Translations under genes and position numbers: made by a program | The notes under the pieces: generated by a model | What the model saw: only the letters and a program-made list of their open reading frames with translations | Database searches by the model: none | Told to the model about the DNA's origin: nothing | Assembly (NCBI RefSeq): GCF_020073745.1 | Contig: NZ_JAIRAU010000043.1 | Span: forward strand, 248,001 to 312,000 | Direction of reading: 5' to 3' | Source: Nannocystis pusilla | GTDB taxonomy: Bacteria > Myxococcota_A > Polyangia > Nannocystales > Nannocystaceae | DNA: 64,000 bases | Part shown: positions 51,762-60,637 of the stretch, piece after piece | How positions within the stretch are numbered: the first letter of the stretch is position 1 | Layout: each line of letters begins with the position of its first letter

Positions 51762-54596
51762 TCAGAGGGTGATGCCGTTGCCGGCGCAGGCGCTGTAGAC
51801 GGCGCTGCGGCGCGCGCCCGAGAGCTGCTCGGCGGCGGAGCGGGCGTTGTCGGCGTTGCCGGACTTGCAGGCGGACACGCCCATGAGCTCGATGGCCTCC
51901 TGCGTGCGCGCGAGCGTGTTGGCCTGCTTGGCGAGGCTGTAGGCGAGCGTGTAGTTGCCCTGCGCGGCGGCCTGGCGGGCGCGGTCGAGGGTGTCCTTGG
52001 CCCTGGTCGCGTTGTCCTCGACCGGCTTGACCGCAGGCGCGGGCGCGGACGCCGGCGTGGGCGTAGGAGCCGGGAGCGAGGTACCGGCCTCGGCGGCCTT
52101 CTTGTAGGCCTCCTCCTGGGCCTTCTTCGCCTCCATGTGCTTGCGCACCTGGTCGAACAGGTCCTCCTCCTCCTCCTCGGGCTCGGTGTTCCTGCGCTGC
52201 TTCTTCTTCTTCTTCTTGGGCTCTTCGGCCTCGGGCGGCGGCTGCGGCTCGGGGTCGGGCGGTGGCGCGACGATCGCCGGCGTCTCGACCGGCGGGGCCT
52301 CGACCTTGACCGGCGGCGTCGGAGGCGCCTCGACCTTGGTCGGCGGCGGCGACTTCGGCTCGGTCTTGGCCGGCGGCTGGGGAGCCGCGCGACCGGCCTG
52401 CGGCGCGAGCTCGGGCTCGGTCTGGATGTAAGCGGCAGTCCCGGCGGCGATGGCGGCACCGAGGCCGATGATCGCGAACCACGGGGTCCGCCGCTTCGGC
52501 AGCTCGGCGATGATCGACTCGGTGGGCCGCATCTCCGCGCTGGAGGTGATCCGCTCGGACGATTGCCGGAGCGCGGCGGCCCGCAGGGCCTCGGGCGGGA
52601 CGTCGGCGGCCACGGCCTTGCGCGGGGCGGTCGCCGGGGCGGGCGCCGCTTCCTCGGGCGGCGGTGTCACGGGCGGCGAGACTGCGGCGATCTCGGCCAC
52701 CGGCGCGGGCGCACGGGCGGAGTCGGCCGGCGCAGGCGCGCGGACGGAGTCGCCGGCCGCAGGACCACGAACAGAGTCGCCGGCCGCGGGACCACGGCCC
52801 GAGTCGGCGGGCACGAGCCCGCGGGCGGACTCGGCAGCCGCAGCGGCGCGCGCGAGCTCGCTGGCGCGGAGCCGGGCCGACTCGCCGGGCGCGGGGATCC
52901 GGATGATCTCGGCCGGACGCGGGGGCTCCTTGGGCCTGTCCGCAGGGTCAGGTGTGGGCTGCACCGCGGTGACCACCGCGGGAGCCGGCTCAGGCGCAGG
53001 CGCAGGCGCTGCGGCAGCGACGGGCTCGACGGGCGCGGGGGCCGGAGCGGGCTCGGCAGGCGCCGGGACGGCCGCGGCGATCGGCTCGGGCGCGGGCGGA
53101 GGTTGAGGCGGCGCGGCGGGCGGAGGCGGCGGCGTTGCGGCTGCCGCCGGCGCGGGCTCGGGCTCAGGGGCGGGCGGGGCCGCGGGCGGGGGCTCGGGCG
53201 CAGCGGCGACCGGCTCGACGGGCTTGTCCGCCGGCTTGTCGGCTGGCGCTTCGGACATGGCCGAAGGTGCAGGTGCCGCGGGGGCCGGTTCGGGCGCGCG
53301 GGGCTGCGGCGAGGGGATCAGCGTCGGCAGCGAGAGCGTCGGCGGCCGCTTCGGACCGACCAGCGGCGGCGGGGCGATCGCGGCCGGAGGCGGCGGCGGG
53401 GCCGGCGGGGGCGCGGGCGCGTCGACCACGCGCATCACCACGGAGGGGGCGATCTTCGCCGGGGCGGTGCTGGGGGTCGGCGCCGGCGACTCCTCGACCA
53501 CGGCCCCCGCGGCGGCGGCCGAGCTGACCGGAGGGACAGGTGCCGAGAGGGTGTCCGAAGAGACAGGGAGCGTCGAGGCCAGCGGCTTGGCCGGGGCCGG
53601 CGGGGGCGGGGCCGGCGGAGGCGGGGCCGGAGGCGGCGCAGGCTCGGGCACGGCGGCGACGGGGGCCGCCGTGTCGCTCGCGTCGGCGGGGATCGCCGAG
53701 AGGGCGGCGGCGAACGCCTCCATGCTCGGGTGGCGATCGGCCGGCGACTTGGCCAGCGCCTTGAGCACGACCTCCTCGACCGCGGCCGGGATGTCGGCGT
53801 CGGGCGCGACCTGCCGCAGCGGGGTCGGCGTGGCGTGCAGGTGCTGCGCGACCAGGCGGATCGGGTTGCTGTCGTTGAACGGGAGCCGACCGGTGAGCAG
53901 CTCGTAGGCGATGATGCCGAACGAGTAGACGTCGGTGCGGATGTCGATCGGCTCGCCGCAGCCCTGCTCGGGCGCGGCGTAGCGGGCCATCTGCGCCCCG
54001 ACCTCGCCGGCGCCGGGCCCGAGGTTGGCGGCGATGTGCTCGAACACCGCCGTGCTCACGATCTTGATCGCCTCGTTCTTCGGCCGGTTGCGCACCGCGT
54101 AGCAGTGCTGGGCCTGCAAGGTGCCGAGCACGATGCCGCGCTCGTGGAGCGCCTGCAGGAGCTGGCTCAGGCGGATGAAGAGGTGGCGGGCTCGCGACCA
54201 CGGCAGCCGTCCGCCGCGCTCGAGCATCGCCGAGAGGTGGTCGCCGTCGAGGAAGTCGGTGACGATGAAGAGCTCGCCCTCGAGGGTCATGCCGACGTCG
54301 AAGGCGTCGACGAGGTTGACCAACGCATCAGGCTGCTGCTGCTGGACCTTGATGTTGCGGTCGATGCGAGCGCGGATCCGCGAGACCAACGCGGGGTTCT
54401 GGGCCAGGCTCGGTACGAGGATCCGGATCGCGACCGGACGATTCATCAAGAGGTCGTCGGCGCGGTACACAGCGCCGGTCGAACCCTGACCGATGGATTG
54501 GGTGATCCGGTAGCGGTTGGCCAGCAACGTGCCGAGAAGCGCAGAACGAGGCTTCCACGCGGCGACGTCGCCGGCCTGCTCGAGAGAGGACGCCAT
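51762..54596 (-). CDS. Kinase-like membrane protein, predicted pseudokinase
   Basis: 944 residues. Residues ~28-300 have the eukaryotic-type Ser/Thr kinase fold: glycine loop GQGSTG (36-41), ARYAAPEQ (APE, 208-210) and DVYSFGIIAYELLTGRLPF. The catalytic residues are missing: the ATP-binding Lys is Arg58 (VAIRIL), the HRD segment reads GIVLGTLQAQHC, and no DFG is seen near KIVSTA. It is therefore predicted inactive. A Pro/Ala-rich linker (~300-690) is followed by a membrane helix (FAIIGLGAAIAAGTAAYI). A charged tail then ends in DRARQAAAQGNYTLAYSLAK and SAVYSACAGNGITL, typical of myxobacterial kinases. Triple tandem palindromes at 53522-53568 and single copies at 52934 and 53255 lie in the linker. 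Confidence 0.92.
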   Translation of the reverse strand: MASSLEQAGDVAAWKPRSALLGTLLANRYRITQSIGQGSTGAVYRADDLLMNRPVAIRILVPSLAQNPALVSRIRARIDRNIKVQQQQPDALVNLVDAFDVGMTLEGELFIVTDFLDGDHLSAMLERGGRLPWSRARHLFIRLSQLLQALHERGIVLGTLQAQHCYAVRNRPKNEAIKIVSTAVFEHIAANLGPGAGEVGAQMARYAAPEQGCGEPIDIRTDVYSFGIIAYELLTGRLPFNDSNPIRLVAQHLHATPTPLRQVAPDADIPAAVEEVVLKALAKSPADRHPSMEAFAAALSAIPADASDTAAPVAAVPEPAPPPAPPPPAPPPPAPAKPLASTLPVSSDTLSAPVPPVSSAAAAGAVVEESPAPTPSTAPAKIAPSVVMRVVDAPAPPPAPPPPPAAIAPPPLVGPKRPPTLSLPTLIPSPQPRAPEPAPAAPAPSAMSEAPADKPADKPVEPVAAAPEPPPAAPPAPEPEPAPAAAATPPPPPAAPPQPPPAPEPIAAAVPAPAEPAPAPAPVEPVAAAAPAPAPEPAPAVVTAVQPTPDPADRPKEPPRPAEIIRIPAPGESARLRASELARAAAAAESARGLVPADSGRGPAAGDSVRGPAAGDSVRAPAPADSARAPAPVAEIAAVSPPVTPPPEEAAPAPATAPRKAVAADVPPEALRAAALRQSSERITSSAEMRPTESIIAELPKRRTPWFAIIGLGAAIAAGTAAYIQTEPELAPQAGRAAPQPPAKTEPKSPPPTKVEAPPTPPVKVEAPPVETPAIVAPPPDPEPQPPPEAEEPKKKKKKQRRNTEPEEEEEDLFDQVRKHMEAKKAQEEAYKKAAEAGTSLPAPTPTPASAPAPAVKPVEDNATRAKDTLDRARQAAAQGNYTLAYSLAKQANTLARTQEAIELMGVSACKSGNADNARSAAEQLSGARRSAVYSACAGNGITL
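53522..53568. repeat. Three tandem dispersed palindromes inside the pseudokinase linker
   Basis: Units at 53522, 53536 and 53549/53550: AGCTGACCGGAGGGACAGGT, ACAGGTGCCGAGAGGGTGTC and GGGTGTCCGAAGAGACAGGG. Spacing is again 14. They code for part of the Pro/Ala-rich linker, where sequence is free to vary. Confidence 0.75.
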
Positions 54597-54769
54597 GGAG
54601 CACTAACATACCGAGTTCTGTGGGCCCCGACGACGGGTCCCGGCACGCCTCGTCGCGGTTTCGATGTGCGATCGAGCGCGCAGGCGTCGCGCTCGCGCGG
54701 CTCCGGGCCGACCCGAGGCGCGCGGCGTGTGGGGGGCATGGGCCGCACCACCCCGGGTGCGAGCTGAGC

Positions 54770-56056
54770 TCACCTGTCTGTTGGAACAGGTTTAGACAGG
54801 AGATCCGGGCTCCACAGGCCCTCGCTGCGGGCGACGAAGGCGGCGGCGACGTGGTCGCCGAGGACGTTCACGGCGGTGCGCGCCATGTCGAGGATCCGGT
54901 CGATGCCGATGATGACGGCGATCCCTTCGCCGGGGACCCCGAACATGGTCAACATCCCGACGAGCAGGGGGACCGATCCGCCCGGGACGGCGGCGGCGCC
55001 GACCGAGGTGAGCACCGCCATGGCGATGACGACCGCCATCTGGCCGAGGCTCAGCGTCACGCCGAACACCTGACACAGGAAGATCACCGTGATGCCCTCG
55101 AACAGCGCAGTGCCGTTCATGCACATGGTTGCGCCCAGCGGATAGACGAAGCCGCAGATCCGCGGCGGGATGCCGAGGTTTTGCTGGCCGACGAGGAGGT
55201 TGGTCGGCAGGGTCGCGCTGCTCGAGGAGGTCGAAAAAGCGGTGACGAGCGCGGCGCGGATCCTCGAGAGGAAGATCCGCGGGCTGACGCCGACGAGGGC
55301 GCGGATCACGAGGCCCATGGTGCCGAGGGCGTGCAGGAGGAGGGCGGCCAGCACGAGCGCGACGTAGACGCCGAGCGGGGCCAGCAGGGCGAAGCCGAAC
55401 ATGGCGGTGACGCCGAAGATCAGGCCGGCGACGCCCCACGGCGCCAGCTTCATGGCCATGTCGACGATCGCCGAGATGACGTCGGCGAGCGCCTCGAGGA
55501 AGCCGATCATCGACTTCTGCCGGTCCTCGCGGATGAGGGTGATGCCGGCGCCGAACATCAGGCCGAAGAAGATCACGCCGAGCATGTCGCCGTCGACGGC
55601 CGACTTGAGCGGGTTCTTGGTGACGATGGCGATGAAGGTGTCGACGCCGAAGCTGGTCGGCGCGGGCGGGGGGCCGCTGGTGCGCGCGTACTGGGCGACG
55701 AGCTCGTCGCGCACCGCGGGCAGGACGTAGGCGCCGGGGTCGACGACGCTGACGAGGAACAGGCCGAGGGCGGAGGCGAGCGCGGTGGTGACGAGGAAGA
55801 AGCCGAGGGTCTTGACGCCCATGCGTCCGGCGCGGCGGATGTCGCCGACGCCGGCGACGCCGAGGGCGATCGAGGCGAACACCAGCGGCATCACCACCAT
55901 CGACAACATGCGCAAAAAGACCTGTCCGATCGGACCGGCGATGTAGGTCAGCGCGAACTTGACGAGGCCATGGTCGGCGCCGAGGCCGAGGTTGGCGGCG
56001 AGGCCGAGAGCAGCGCCGACCGCGAGGCCGAGCAAGATCCGGGTGTGCAGCGGCAT
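54770..56056 (-). CDS. Dicarboxylate/amino acid:cation symporter (DAACS family)
   Basis: 428 residues from the ATG at 56056 (MPLHTRILLGLAVGAALGL); an ATG 57 bases upstream is in frame, but its extra residues are not membrane-like. Eight helices and two re-entrant loops are expected. The diagnostic TSSSSATLP (hairpin 1) and TMCMNGTALFEGI (helix 7, NMDGT-type) are both present, and AAVPGGSVPLLVGML is hairpin 2. The family co-transports glutamate, aspartate, serine or C4-dicarboxylates with Na+ or H+. The last codons (LLSKPVPTDR and the stop) are provided by a dispersed palindrome at 54772-54791. Confidence 0.94.
   Translation of the reverse strand: MPLHTRILLGLAVGAALGLAANLGLGADHGLVKFALTYIAGPIGQVFLRMLSMVVMPLVFASIALGVAGVGDIRRAGRMGVKTLGFFLVTTALASALGLFLVSVVDPGAYVLPAVRDELVAQYARTSGPPPAPTSFGVDTFIAIVTKNPLKSAVDGDMLGVIFFGLMFGAGITLIREDRQKSMIGFLEALADVISAIVDMAMKLAPWGVAGLIFGVTAMFGFALLAPLGVYVALVLAALLLHALGTMGLVIRALVGVSPRIFLSRIRAALVTAFSTSSSSATLPTNLLVGQQNLGIPPRICGFVYPLGATMCMNGTALFEGITVIFLCQVFGVTLSLGQMAVVIAMAVLTSVGAAAVPGGSVPLLVGMLTMFGVPGEGIAVIIGIDRILDMARTAVNVLGDHVAAAFVARSEGLWSPDLLSKPVPTDR
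54772..54791. repeat. Dispersed palindrome forming the symporter C-terminus
   Basis: ACCTGTCTGTTGGAACAGGT; the last five to six residues and the TGA region of the symporter gene lie within it. The core is a perfect 6-bp inverted repeat with a degenerate second copy 14 bp further on. Confidence 0.75.
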
Positions 56057-56195
56057 GCGGCGCGCATGGTAGGCGAGGTCGGCCGTCGCGGGCGCGGGGG
56101 CCAGGAGACTCACGCCGGCAGGGGCGCCCGGGCCGCCGGGAAGGCCGCTCCTGCGCGGGCCGGCAGGGGGACCGAAAGCTCGCGGCCGGGGTCGG

Positions 56196-58175
56196 TCAGC
56201 CCGGCGCGATCTCCTTCAGGGCCATGCCGCCGGGATAGGCGTAGGACGCGCCCTGGGCCTCGCCGACGACGACGATGCCGAAGGTGGTGGTCTGGGCCGA
56301 GGCGGTGTTGGTGCCCGGCTCGCAGTTGCCCTCGCCGGGGTTGATGTTGACGACGGCGGTGACGTACTGGGTGCCGGCGATCTGCTGCCAGTCCGCGTCG
56401 GGCACGGCGCCGAGGCAGCCGAGCTCGACGTTGTTGTTCATGGCCTTGCGCACCAGCCGGACGTTGTCGTTGGCGTACGAGCTGTCGACCAGGAACACGT
56501 AGTCGCCGAGCCACTGCTCGGTCGGGACCATCAGCACCATCGAGGGGTCGCCGGGGTTGCCGTCGACCGGGACGCCGGGGGCCTCGGAGCCGTACATGTA
56601 GCCGGCGACGAGGATCGGGTTGCTGGACTGGATGCGGAAGTCGCCGCTGGCGCTGAATTGGATGAAGCCGCCGGCCGGGATGTCCTGGGTGGCGTCGACC
56701 AGGCCCTCCGGCTTCGGCGTGAAGGTGACGGTCGCGCCGGTCTCGCGCGCGAGCACCCGCCAGTACATGTCCTCGGTGCCGCGCTTGGGGCTGCGCAGCG
56801 CGACGTACTCGACGCCCCACGTCTCGACCGGGAAGATCTGCTCCTCGAGGTGGTCGCAGAACGTGACGTTCTTGTTCGGCACCTGCCCGCAGGTGTGGCC
56901 GCCGAACACCGCGATCGGCTTGTCGGCTTCGATCTCCGAGCCGGTGAAGTCGCCGCTGCTGCTCTGCAGCTGGATGTAGTCGTAGCGGTCGAGCTGGACC
57001 TCGGTGACGACGCCCTTGGTCATCGCCGGCATGCCGCCGAGACCGGCGGCGACGCTGACCGTCGGCTTGATGGAGATCTTGGTGTCGTCGGCGGTGGCGA
57101 CCACGACCAGAGACGAGCCGCTGCCGAGGCCCTCGCCCCAGGCGAGGTGGAAGTAGCGGGTGCCGAGCGCGTGGGTCGGGAGCAGCAGCGAGGCGTCGGT
57201 GGTGAAGGCGAGGGCGCCGCCGAGCGGGTTGAATTGGGTGGCGACGATCGGCAGGTCGCTGACGACGCGGAAGGCCCGGCCGCCGGCGATGCCGGAGCCG
57301 AGGAAGCCGGCGTCGCCGGGGTAAAAGCCGCTCTGGGCGTTGCTGGTGCCCGACAGCAGGAAGGTCCGGACCTGGCGCGGGGCGATCACGCCGCCCAGCA
57401 GCTTCTGCTCGCTGCCGCTCTTGGCGTCGAAGATCTCGACGTTGACCGGCTGGGTGGCGCTCGGGTTCGAGATCGCGATCGCGTAGACGAAGGCGTCGCG
57501 CGGCGGGACGTTGGCCATGTCGACGGCCCAGAACTCGCAGCCGAGGCTCGAGTCGCGCTTGGCCACCACGGCGCAGGCCGGCTGGCAGCTGCCGACGTCG
57601 GCGTCGCACAGCTCGTCGCCGTCGCAGGCGTCGGGGGCGTCGTAGCCGGTGCCGTGCTCGTTGCAGGTCTGGCGGCTGTTCGAGCCGACGCACACCTGCT
57701 CGCCGGGGGTGCAGATCACCGCGCTGCAGCCGCCCGACGCGGCGTCGCACGCCTGGCCTTCGGGACATGTGATTTGCTTGGGCGTCAGGCAGCCGCAGGT
57801 CTCGAGCGTCATGGCGTCGACGCAGGTCGGCGGCGCGGCGCAGTCGCACGGCTGGCAGGTCGTCGCGCCCGCCTCGCAGCCGGTGCCGGCGGGGCAGGGG
57901 TCGTTGACCCAGTTGCCGCCGACGCACAGCTGGTGCTGCTCGCCGTCGCAGCGCTCCCCGACGCCCTCGCAGGTGGTGTCGGTGGTCGGGGGGTCGTTGG
58001 TGGTCGGGCCGGCGCTGCCGGTGGTGGTCGTCGGGTTGGTGGCGTCGGTCGGGCCGCCATTGGTCGCCGTGGTGGCGGTCGTCTCGCTCTCGTGCTCGGT
58101 CGTGGCGGTGTAGGGCGGGGGGCAGCCGGCGAGGGCGAGAGCCAGGGTCGAGCAGGCGAGCCGGCGTAAGTGCAT
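56196..58175 (-). CDS. IgGFc-binding-type lipoprotein
   Basis: 659 residues from the ATG at 58175, which gives the signal MHLRRLACSTLALALAGCPP (lipobox LAGC). A Thr-rich linker and three Cys-rich modules follow (CDGEQHQLCVGGNWVNDPC; CEAGATTCQPCDCAAPPTC; ICTPGEQVCVGSNSRQTC). The IgGFc_binding-type region (~residues 220-659) begins LGCEFWAVDM and includes ISNPSATQPVNVEIF, GRAFRVVSDLPIVATQFNPL and VFGGHTCGQVPNKNVTFC. It ends in SYAYPGGMALKEIAPG, parallel to the protein at 39320. ITCPEGQACD in a Cys module is encoded by a dispersed palindrome (57751-57770). Confidence 0.9.
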   Translation of the reverse strand: MHLRRLACSTLALALAGCPPPYTATTEHESETTATTATNGGPTDATNPTTTTGSAGPTTNDPPTTDTTCEGVGERCDGEQHQLCVGGNWVNDPCPAGTGCEAGATTCQPCDCAAPPTCVDAMTLETCGCLTPKQITCPEGQACDAASGGCSAVICTPGEQVCVGSNSRQTCNEHGTGYDAPDACDGDELCDADVGSCQPACAVVAKRDSSLGCEFWAVDMANVPPRDAFVYAIAISNPSATQPVNVEIFDAKSGSEQKLLGGVIAPRQVRTFLLSGTSNAQSGFYPGDAGFLGSGIAGGRAFRVVSDLPIVATQFNPLGGALAFTTDASLLLPTHALGTRYFHLAWGEGLGSGSSLVVVATADDTKISIKPTVSVAAGLGGMPAMTKGVVTEVQLDRYDYIQLQSSSGDFTGSEIEADKPIAVFGGHTCGQVPNKNVTFCDHLEEQIFPVETWGVEYVALRSPKRGTEDMYWRVLARETGATVTFTPKPEGLVDATQDIPAGGFIQFSASGDFRIQSSNPILVAGYMYGSEAPGVPVDGNPGDPSMVLMVPTEQWLGDYVFLVDSSYANDNVRLVRKAMNNNVELGCLGAVPDADWQQIAGTQYVTAVVNINPGEGNCEPGTNTASAQTTTFGIVVVGEAQGASYAYPGGMALKEIAPG

Positions 58176-58269
58176 GGTCCGATGGTGCCGCGCCCGCCGC
58201 GGCGCCACAAGATCCAGGCGTCGGGGCGACAGGTCCGCAAACATGCGCCCGGGATCGGCCCTAGGCCTC

Positions 58270-58289
58270 GTATGTCCTTCTGGACAGGC
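58270..58289. repeat. Dispersed palindromes in a divergent promoter region
   Basis: GTATGTCCTTCTGGACAGGC, with a degenerate copy (58229-58248) about 41 bp to the left. They lie between the divergent lipoprotein genes starting at 58175 and 58319, so they may overlap promoters. Confidence 0.65.
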
Positions 58290-58318
58290 CCACCGAGGGC
58301 CGGCTAAATTCTGCGGTC

Positions 58319-59035
58319 GTGGTGGGAGGTCGGCGAGGACGGTGTTGCGCGGCGGGGGTCATGATGATCGCCTGCGAGGTCGCGGCCCCGAGCGACGGCG
58401 TCTTGCCGGCGGACGAGGCGGGCCCCGAGCTCACACCTTGTGTGCCGACCGAGGCAGCGTTTTTGCGCGCGACGCTCGAGCCGACGCCGGGCGAGCCGCG
58501 CGCCGATCTCGACTGTGCGGTGACGGCGATGCGGGGTGAGCCGGGGTCTCGCGTCCTCGACCTCGAGTGCGGCGGGGCGGCGGCGCGGTTGTCGGTCGAG
58601 GCCGAGCCGGCGCCGGCGCGCGACGGGTTTTTGCCCGGGCAGGCCGTGAAGATCGCGGCGATCCGGGCGCCGGGCGCCGCGGTCGGCGCGGCGGACGTGT
58701 GGTTGCGGGTCGAGGCCGCCGACGGGCGCCTCTTGCTGGCGGCGGCCGTGGCGGCGCGCGTCGACCCCCCGGCGGACCCCGGCTGGGCGGCGCCGTTCGC
58801 CTTCCGCGAGGCGGCCAGCGCCTGCATGGTCGAAGAGACAGCTTGCGGCGAGGCCCGGCGCGGCGCGCTCGACCTGCAGCTCTCGGGCGGCGCGCCGGTG
58901 CGCCTGTACGATGGGACATCTTCGCCGGCGGGCGACGAAGGGGCGTTTATGGCCTACGTCGAGGCGGCCAGGGCGACCCTGCCGGGGTCCGGATGTCCCC
59001 GGGAGTTCGTGTTCGGACTCATCGCGGCGCGCTGA
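58319..59035 (+). CDS. Hypothetical protein with probable lipoprotein signal
   Basis: 238 residues if translation begins with the GTG at 58319; internal ATGs in GVMMIACEVAAP are alternatives and place a lipobox (MIAC) near the N-terminus. The rest is a soluble beta-rich region with few motifs (RVLDLECGGAAARLSVEAEP, VWLRVEAADGRLLLAAAVAA, GCPREFVFGLIAAR). I recognise no family. Two dispersed palindrome copies lie inside (58824-58843 and 58902-58921). It ends 55 bp before the VOC protein gene. Confidence 0.7.
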   Translation: MVGGRRGRCCAAGVMMIACEVAAPSDGVLPADEAGPELTPCVPTEAAFLRATLEPTPGEPRADLDCAVTAMRGEPGSRVLDLECGGAAARLSVEAEPAPARDGFLPGQAVKIAAIRAPGAAVGAADVWLRVEAADGRLLLAAAVAARVDPPADPGWAAPFAFREAASACMVEETACGEARRGALDLQLSGGAPVRLYDGTSSPAGDEGAFMAYVEAARATLPGSGCPREFVFGLIAAR

Positions 59036-59090
59036 CGTCGCGGGCGAAAACGCTTGGGCGGATCCGAGCCGGTTTGGTAGGTTGCGTGGG

Positions 59091-59915
59091 GTGACGGTCG
59101 TCGATCGCTACAAGCACGGGAGCTTCTGCTGGGCAGAGCTCGGCAGTCCGGAGCCGGCGGTGACGACGCGCTTCTACAGCGCGCTGTTCGATCTCGGGAT
59201 CCACCACGGCAAGGGCTACACGATCCTGCGCAAGCGCGGGCGCGACGTGGCGGCGATCCACCGCATGCCGGCCGACCGCGAGGCGCGGGGCGAGACGCCG
59301 TACTGGTTGCTGCACGTCAACGTCGACTCGATCGACCGCGCGGTGGCGCGGGTCGAGCCGCGCGGCGGGCGGGTGATCGTGCCGCCGCGCGAGGTGTACG
59401 ACGCCGGGCGCGTGGCGGTGCTGGAGGACCCGAGCGGGGCGCACCTGGCCTTGTGGCAAGCCGTCGGTCACGCGGGCGCCGGGCTCATCGACGAGCCGGC
59501 GACGATGTGCTGGTGGGAGCTCAACACGCGCGACGCGGACGAGGCCGGCGTGTTCTACAGCGACGTCATCGGCTGGCGGCGCGCGGAGAGGTCGGTCGAC
59601 GCGGCGACGCGCTACACCGACTTCTTCGTCGGCGAGCGCAAGGTCGGCGGCATGTTGCAGATGAACGAGGCGTGGGGCGGGATGCCGTCGCACTGGATGA
59701 CCTACTTCCGGGTCGAGGACTGCGACGAGGGCGCGGCCCTCGCGGAGAAGCTCGGCGGCGCGATCTTGGTCGCGCCGTGCGACATCCCGCCGGTCGGTCG
59801 CTTCGCGGTGGTGAGCGACCCACACGGGGGTATCTTCTCGATCGTCGCGTACGGCCAGGCGGGCCGCGGCTCGCCGCCGGAGCGGGGGTTGACCGCGATC
59901 GGCCGCAGCGAGTAG
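59091..59915 (+). CDS. VOC-superfamily protein, two glyoxalase-like domains
   Basis: 274 residues from the GTG at 59091. Two tandem VOC domains: first FCWAELGSPEPAVTTRFYSA, with VAVLEDPSGAHLALWQ at its end; second MCWWELNTRDADEAGVFYSD, with VVSDPHGGIFSIVAYG. This two-domain arrangement is that of the CFP30B/hydroxylase-like group found next to many transport or stress genes. The metal residues (His/Glu) are only partly kept (E17, E149-like), so catalysis is uncertain. The stop is 11 bases before the ABC gene start. Confidence 0.9.
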   Translation: MTVVDRYKHGSFCWAELGSPEPAVTTRFYSALFDLGIHHGKGYTILRKRGRDVAAIHRMPADREARGETPYWLLHVNVDSIDRAVARVEPRGGRVIVPPREVYDAGRVAVLEDPSGAHLALWQAVGHAGAGLIDEPATMCWWELNTRDADEAGVFYSDVIGWRRAERSVDAATRYTDFFVGERKVGGMLQMNEAWGGMPSHWMTYFRVEDCDEGAALAEKLGGAILVAPCDIPPVGRFAVVSDPHGGIFSIVAYGQAGRGSPPERGLTAIGRSE

Positions 59916-59926
59916 CGTCCACGGCG

Positions 59927-60637
59927 ATGATCCGCGCCCGCGGGATCCGAAAGAGCTACCGCCTCGCCGGCGCGCGGGCGGGCGAGCTGCCGGTGCTCCG
60001 CGGCGTCGACTTCGACGTCGAGGACGGCGAGTTCGCGGCGGTGATCGGCCGCTCGGGCAGCGGCAAGAGCACGCTGCTGGCGCTGCTCGGCGGGCTCGAC
60101 AGCGACTACTCGGGCGAGCTCAAGGTCGCGGGCAAGGACCTGCGCACGCTGTCGGACGCCGAGCTCAGCGCGTACCGCAACGCCACCATCGGCTTCGTGT
60201 TCCAGGCGTTCCACCTGCTCGACCACCTGAGCTGCGAGGACAACGTGGCCCTGCCGGCGCTGTTCCGCGTCGACGGCAAGGAGAGCAAGGAGGCCCGGCT
60301 GACGCGCGCGCGCGAGCTGATGGACACGGTCGGGATCGCCGACAAGATCGGCGCGCGCCCGGGTACGCTGTCGGGCGGGCAGAAGCAGCGGCTGGCGATC
60401 GCGCGGGCGCTCTACCACCGGCCCAAGCTGCTGATCTGCGACGAGCCGACCGGCAACCTCGACAGCGCGTCGGCGGCGGCGATCATCGCGCTGTTCCGCC
60501 GCCTGCGCGACGAGTCGGGGGTGACGCTGACGATCGTGACGCACGACCCGACCATCGCCGCGGCGGCCGACCGGGTGATCGAGATCCGCGACGGCGTGGT
60601 CGAGCTGGCCGGCGGCGGCGAGGAGGTGCAGGCGTGA
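59927..60637 (+). CDS. MacB/LolD-type ABC transporter ATP-binding protein
   Basis: 236 residues. Walker A GRSGSGKST, Q-loop FVFQAFHLLDHLS, signature TLSGGQKQRLAIARAL, Walker B LLICDEPTGNLD and switch VTHDPTIA. The SGGQKQR-AIARAL and FNLL-type Q-loop put it in the MacB/LolD (type VII) group. It energises a mechanotransmission-type permease, encoded next and overlapping by 4 bases (GTGA). Substrates in this group are lipoproteins, toxins or peptides. Confidence 0.96.
   Translation: MIRARGIRKSYRLAGARAGELPVLRGVDFDVEDGEFAAVIGRSGSGKSTLLALLGGLDSDYSGELKVAGKDLRTLSDAELSAYRNATIGFVFQAFHLLDHLSCEDNVALPALFRVDGKESKEARLTRARELMDTVGIADKIGARPGTLSGGQKQRLAIARALYHRPKLLICDEPTGNLDSASAAAIIALFRRLRDESGVTLTIVTHDPTIAAAADRVIEIRDGVVELAGGGEEVQA

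Noticed and set aside
51515..52482. Two minus-strand frames running through the tRNA-Cys region
   Set aside because: They are Arg/Pro-rich shadows of the pseudokinase gene, and their ends are the antisense of the tRNA genes.
51762..54596. Active Ser/Thr protein kinase
   Set aside because: ATP lysine, HRD aspartate and DFG are all missing although the rest of the fold is kept.
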